DNA of 64,000 nucleotides from Lyngbya aestuarii BL J (GTDB taxonomy: Bacteria; Cyanobacteriota; Cyanobacteriia; Cyanobacteriales; Microcoleaceae). A program made the position numbers and the translations under genes. The stretch covers positions 49,244 to 113,243 of the forward strand of contig NZ_AUZM01000012.1 in assembly GCF_000478195.2 (NCBI RefSeq), given 5' to 3'. Positions 62,937 to 64,000 of this stretch are shown piece by piece. The notes beneath the pieces are model-generated. The model made no database searches, had not been told where the DNA came from, and saw only the letters and a program-made list of their open reading frames with translations. Numbering within the stretch: the first letter of the stretch is position 1; the number at the start of each line of letters is the position of its first letter.

Positions 62937-63026
62937 GGGAAAAACAAGGTAGCACAAAGCGATTGGGAATCGTTAAAATAATGAAGGGTTCGACCACCAG
63001 CTTCTCTCCTCCTCCTCTAATATTTT

Positions 63027-64000
63027 ATGAGACTCAAACGTCGAGAATTTCTGTTATTCCTCGGTGCAAGCTTGAGTACAGCAAGCTTAAGTTCTTGTGA
63101 AGATAAAAATCTTTCACTTGATCCCAAATCTTCGGTAAAACCTCCTAAAACTCCCTTGAGTTTTCAACCCGTTAAAGGGCCGATTCCCCTAGCAACAGAC
63201 GTTGTAGAAACCCAAGTCGGACAATTCATCCCCATTCGTACAGCTTCAGCCTCCAAACAACAAATTCAAGCCTATAAAACCTATGAAGTTGTTGATGATC
63301 TCGTCCTTCCAGAAGGGTTTACCTATGATCTAATTGCCGCTTGGGGTGATCCAGTCGGGGACTCTCGATTTGGCTACAATAATGATTATTTATCCTTCAT
63401 CGAAACTAATCAAAACGAAGGGTATTTAACCATAAATTTTGAATATATTAGTTCAGCAACCTGGGTGCAAACCTACGAAAAAGTAATCGGTAAGAGTTTA
63501 CCCATTAAAACTATTGAAACCGCTCTCAAAGCCGAGAAAAAACCTCGAATTAATGCCTTTGCATTGCCTGCCAATGATGCAGTCCGACAAGCCATTCGAG
63601 AAGTCTCCCAAGAAGGGTTAATCGATGTGGGAATGGGTGTAATTTCCATTCGTCGTAACAGCGAAGGCAAATGGGAACGCACCTACTCCGCCGCAGATCG
63701 ACGGATTACTGGAATTTCAGGGTGGATTGATAGCCGTTATCTGAAGTCAACTGGGCCTGGAGTTGCAGTCTTTCGTAAAAAAGGCAAAGGCTACAGCGAC
63801 GGACTCGGCGATCGCATTATTGGCACCTTTGGGAATTGTGCAGGGGGAACAACCCCTTGGGGAACCGTATTTAGTGCCGAAGAAAATTTTCAAGCCCACG
63901 TCCCCGAGGATGTCTATCCCGATGGCACCGCTGTGAATCCGAGTGAAACCCCCTTTTCCGGAAGGTTAGGCGGATTGGGAAATGTGTTCGGACTGGCGGG
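63027..64000 (+). CDS. phoX: PhoX-family alkaline phosphatase (5' part, continues past the window)
   Basis: At least 324 residues, open to the window edge. The N-terminus MRLKRREFLLFLGAS has a twin-arginine RREFL motif and LSSC as a possible lipobox, so a Tat-exported, perhaps lipid-anchored, periplasmic enzyme is likely. The body (LVLPEGFTYDLIAAWGDPVGDSRFGYNNDYLSFI, GTFGNCAGGTTPWGTVFSAEENF) matches the PhoX/DUF839 family of Ca/Fe-dependent alkaline phosphatases that release phosphate from organic esters. It follows the SphR-like regulator gene by 90 bp on the same strand. Confidence 0.88.
   Translation, partial: MRLKRREFLLFLGASLSTASLSSCEDKNLSLDPKSSVKPPKTPLSFQPVKGPIPLATDVVETQVGQFIPIRTASASKQQIQAYKTYEVVDDLVLPEGFTYDLIAAWGDPVGDSRFGYNNDYLSFIETNQNEGYLTINFEYISSATWVQTYEKVIGKSLPIKTIETALKAEKKPRINAFALPANDAVRQAIREVSQEGLIDVGMGVISIRRNSEGKWERTYSAADRRITGISGWIDSRYLKSTGPGVAVFRKKGKGYSDGLGDRIIGTFGNCAGGTTPWGTVFSAEENFQAHVPEDVYPDGTAVNPSETPFSGRLGGLGNVFGLA

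Overview
The window reads as chromosomal DNA of a filamentous cyanobacterium, most likely of the Oscillatoria/Lyngbya/Planktothrix type (inference). The octamer GCGATCGC (HIP1) occurs more than twenty times, where about one would be expected by chance. There are also UPF0182, DUF4278, pentapeptide-repeat and cNMP-binding type I secretion proteins, a GAF-GGDEF-EAL protein, and short dispersed repeats such as TTCTGCC. I saw no tRNA, rRNA, insertion sequence, phage gene or CRISPR array.

Layout. 0.2-2.1 kb: three TerD-family genes. 2.4-6.0 kb: def-htrA plus a doubtful small gene, divergent from dnaA, followed by a repeat-rich gap. 6.4-16.8 kb: mostly housekeeping genes on the minus strand (cysS, hisI, sufE, hemB), with a GAF-GAF-GGDEF-EAL signalling protein, a pentapeptide-repeat protein and an LRAT-like protein. 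17.5-18.9 kb: a CBS-domain histidine kinase. 19.0-22.5 kb: dTDP-rhamnose genes (rfbC, rfbD, an rfbA-like nucleotidyltransferase) with a family-2 glycosyltransferase; rfbB is not in the window. 22.6-30.3 kb: a membrane protein and a type I secretion operon (PPIase, HlyB-like ABC protein, HlyD). 30.7-54.7 kb: a large surface-glycan locus with multi-domain glycosyltransferases, two sulfotransferases, several methyltransferases and a Wzm/Wzt exporter; an RTX Ca-binding protein lies inside it. 54.9-60.9 kb: DUF4278, a 40-aa membrane peptide, mpg, a lysine/alanine dehydrogenase-like protein and UPF0182. 60.9-64 kb: a creatininase-family protein, then a phosphate-starvation module (Pho-box array, small ORF, PhoB/SphR-like regulator, PhoX phosphatase cut by the window end).

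How the genes may work together (inference): the rhamnose genes, glycosyltransferases, sulfotransferases and ABC exporter could build a sulfated, methylated surface polysaccharide. The HlyB/HlyD pair is the natural exporter for the RTX protein, which may form a Ca-dependent surface layer of the oscillin type. The most distinctive proteins are a roughly 2100-residue sulfotransferase/coiled-coil/GT2-GT2-GT4/methyltransferase polypeptide and two neighbouring methyltransferases that share its beta-sandwich and coiled-coil modules and an SSKxWKxR motif.

Data quality: two genes, dnaA and the sulfotransferase-glycosyltransferase, are split by +1 frameshifts that fall exactly on the decamer AGATCGGAAG, the start of the Illumina adapter. 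The breaks are therefore probably assembly artefacts. All homology statements come from reading motifs by eye; no database search was run.
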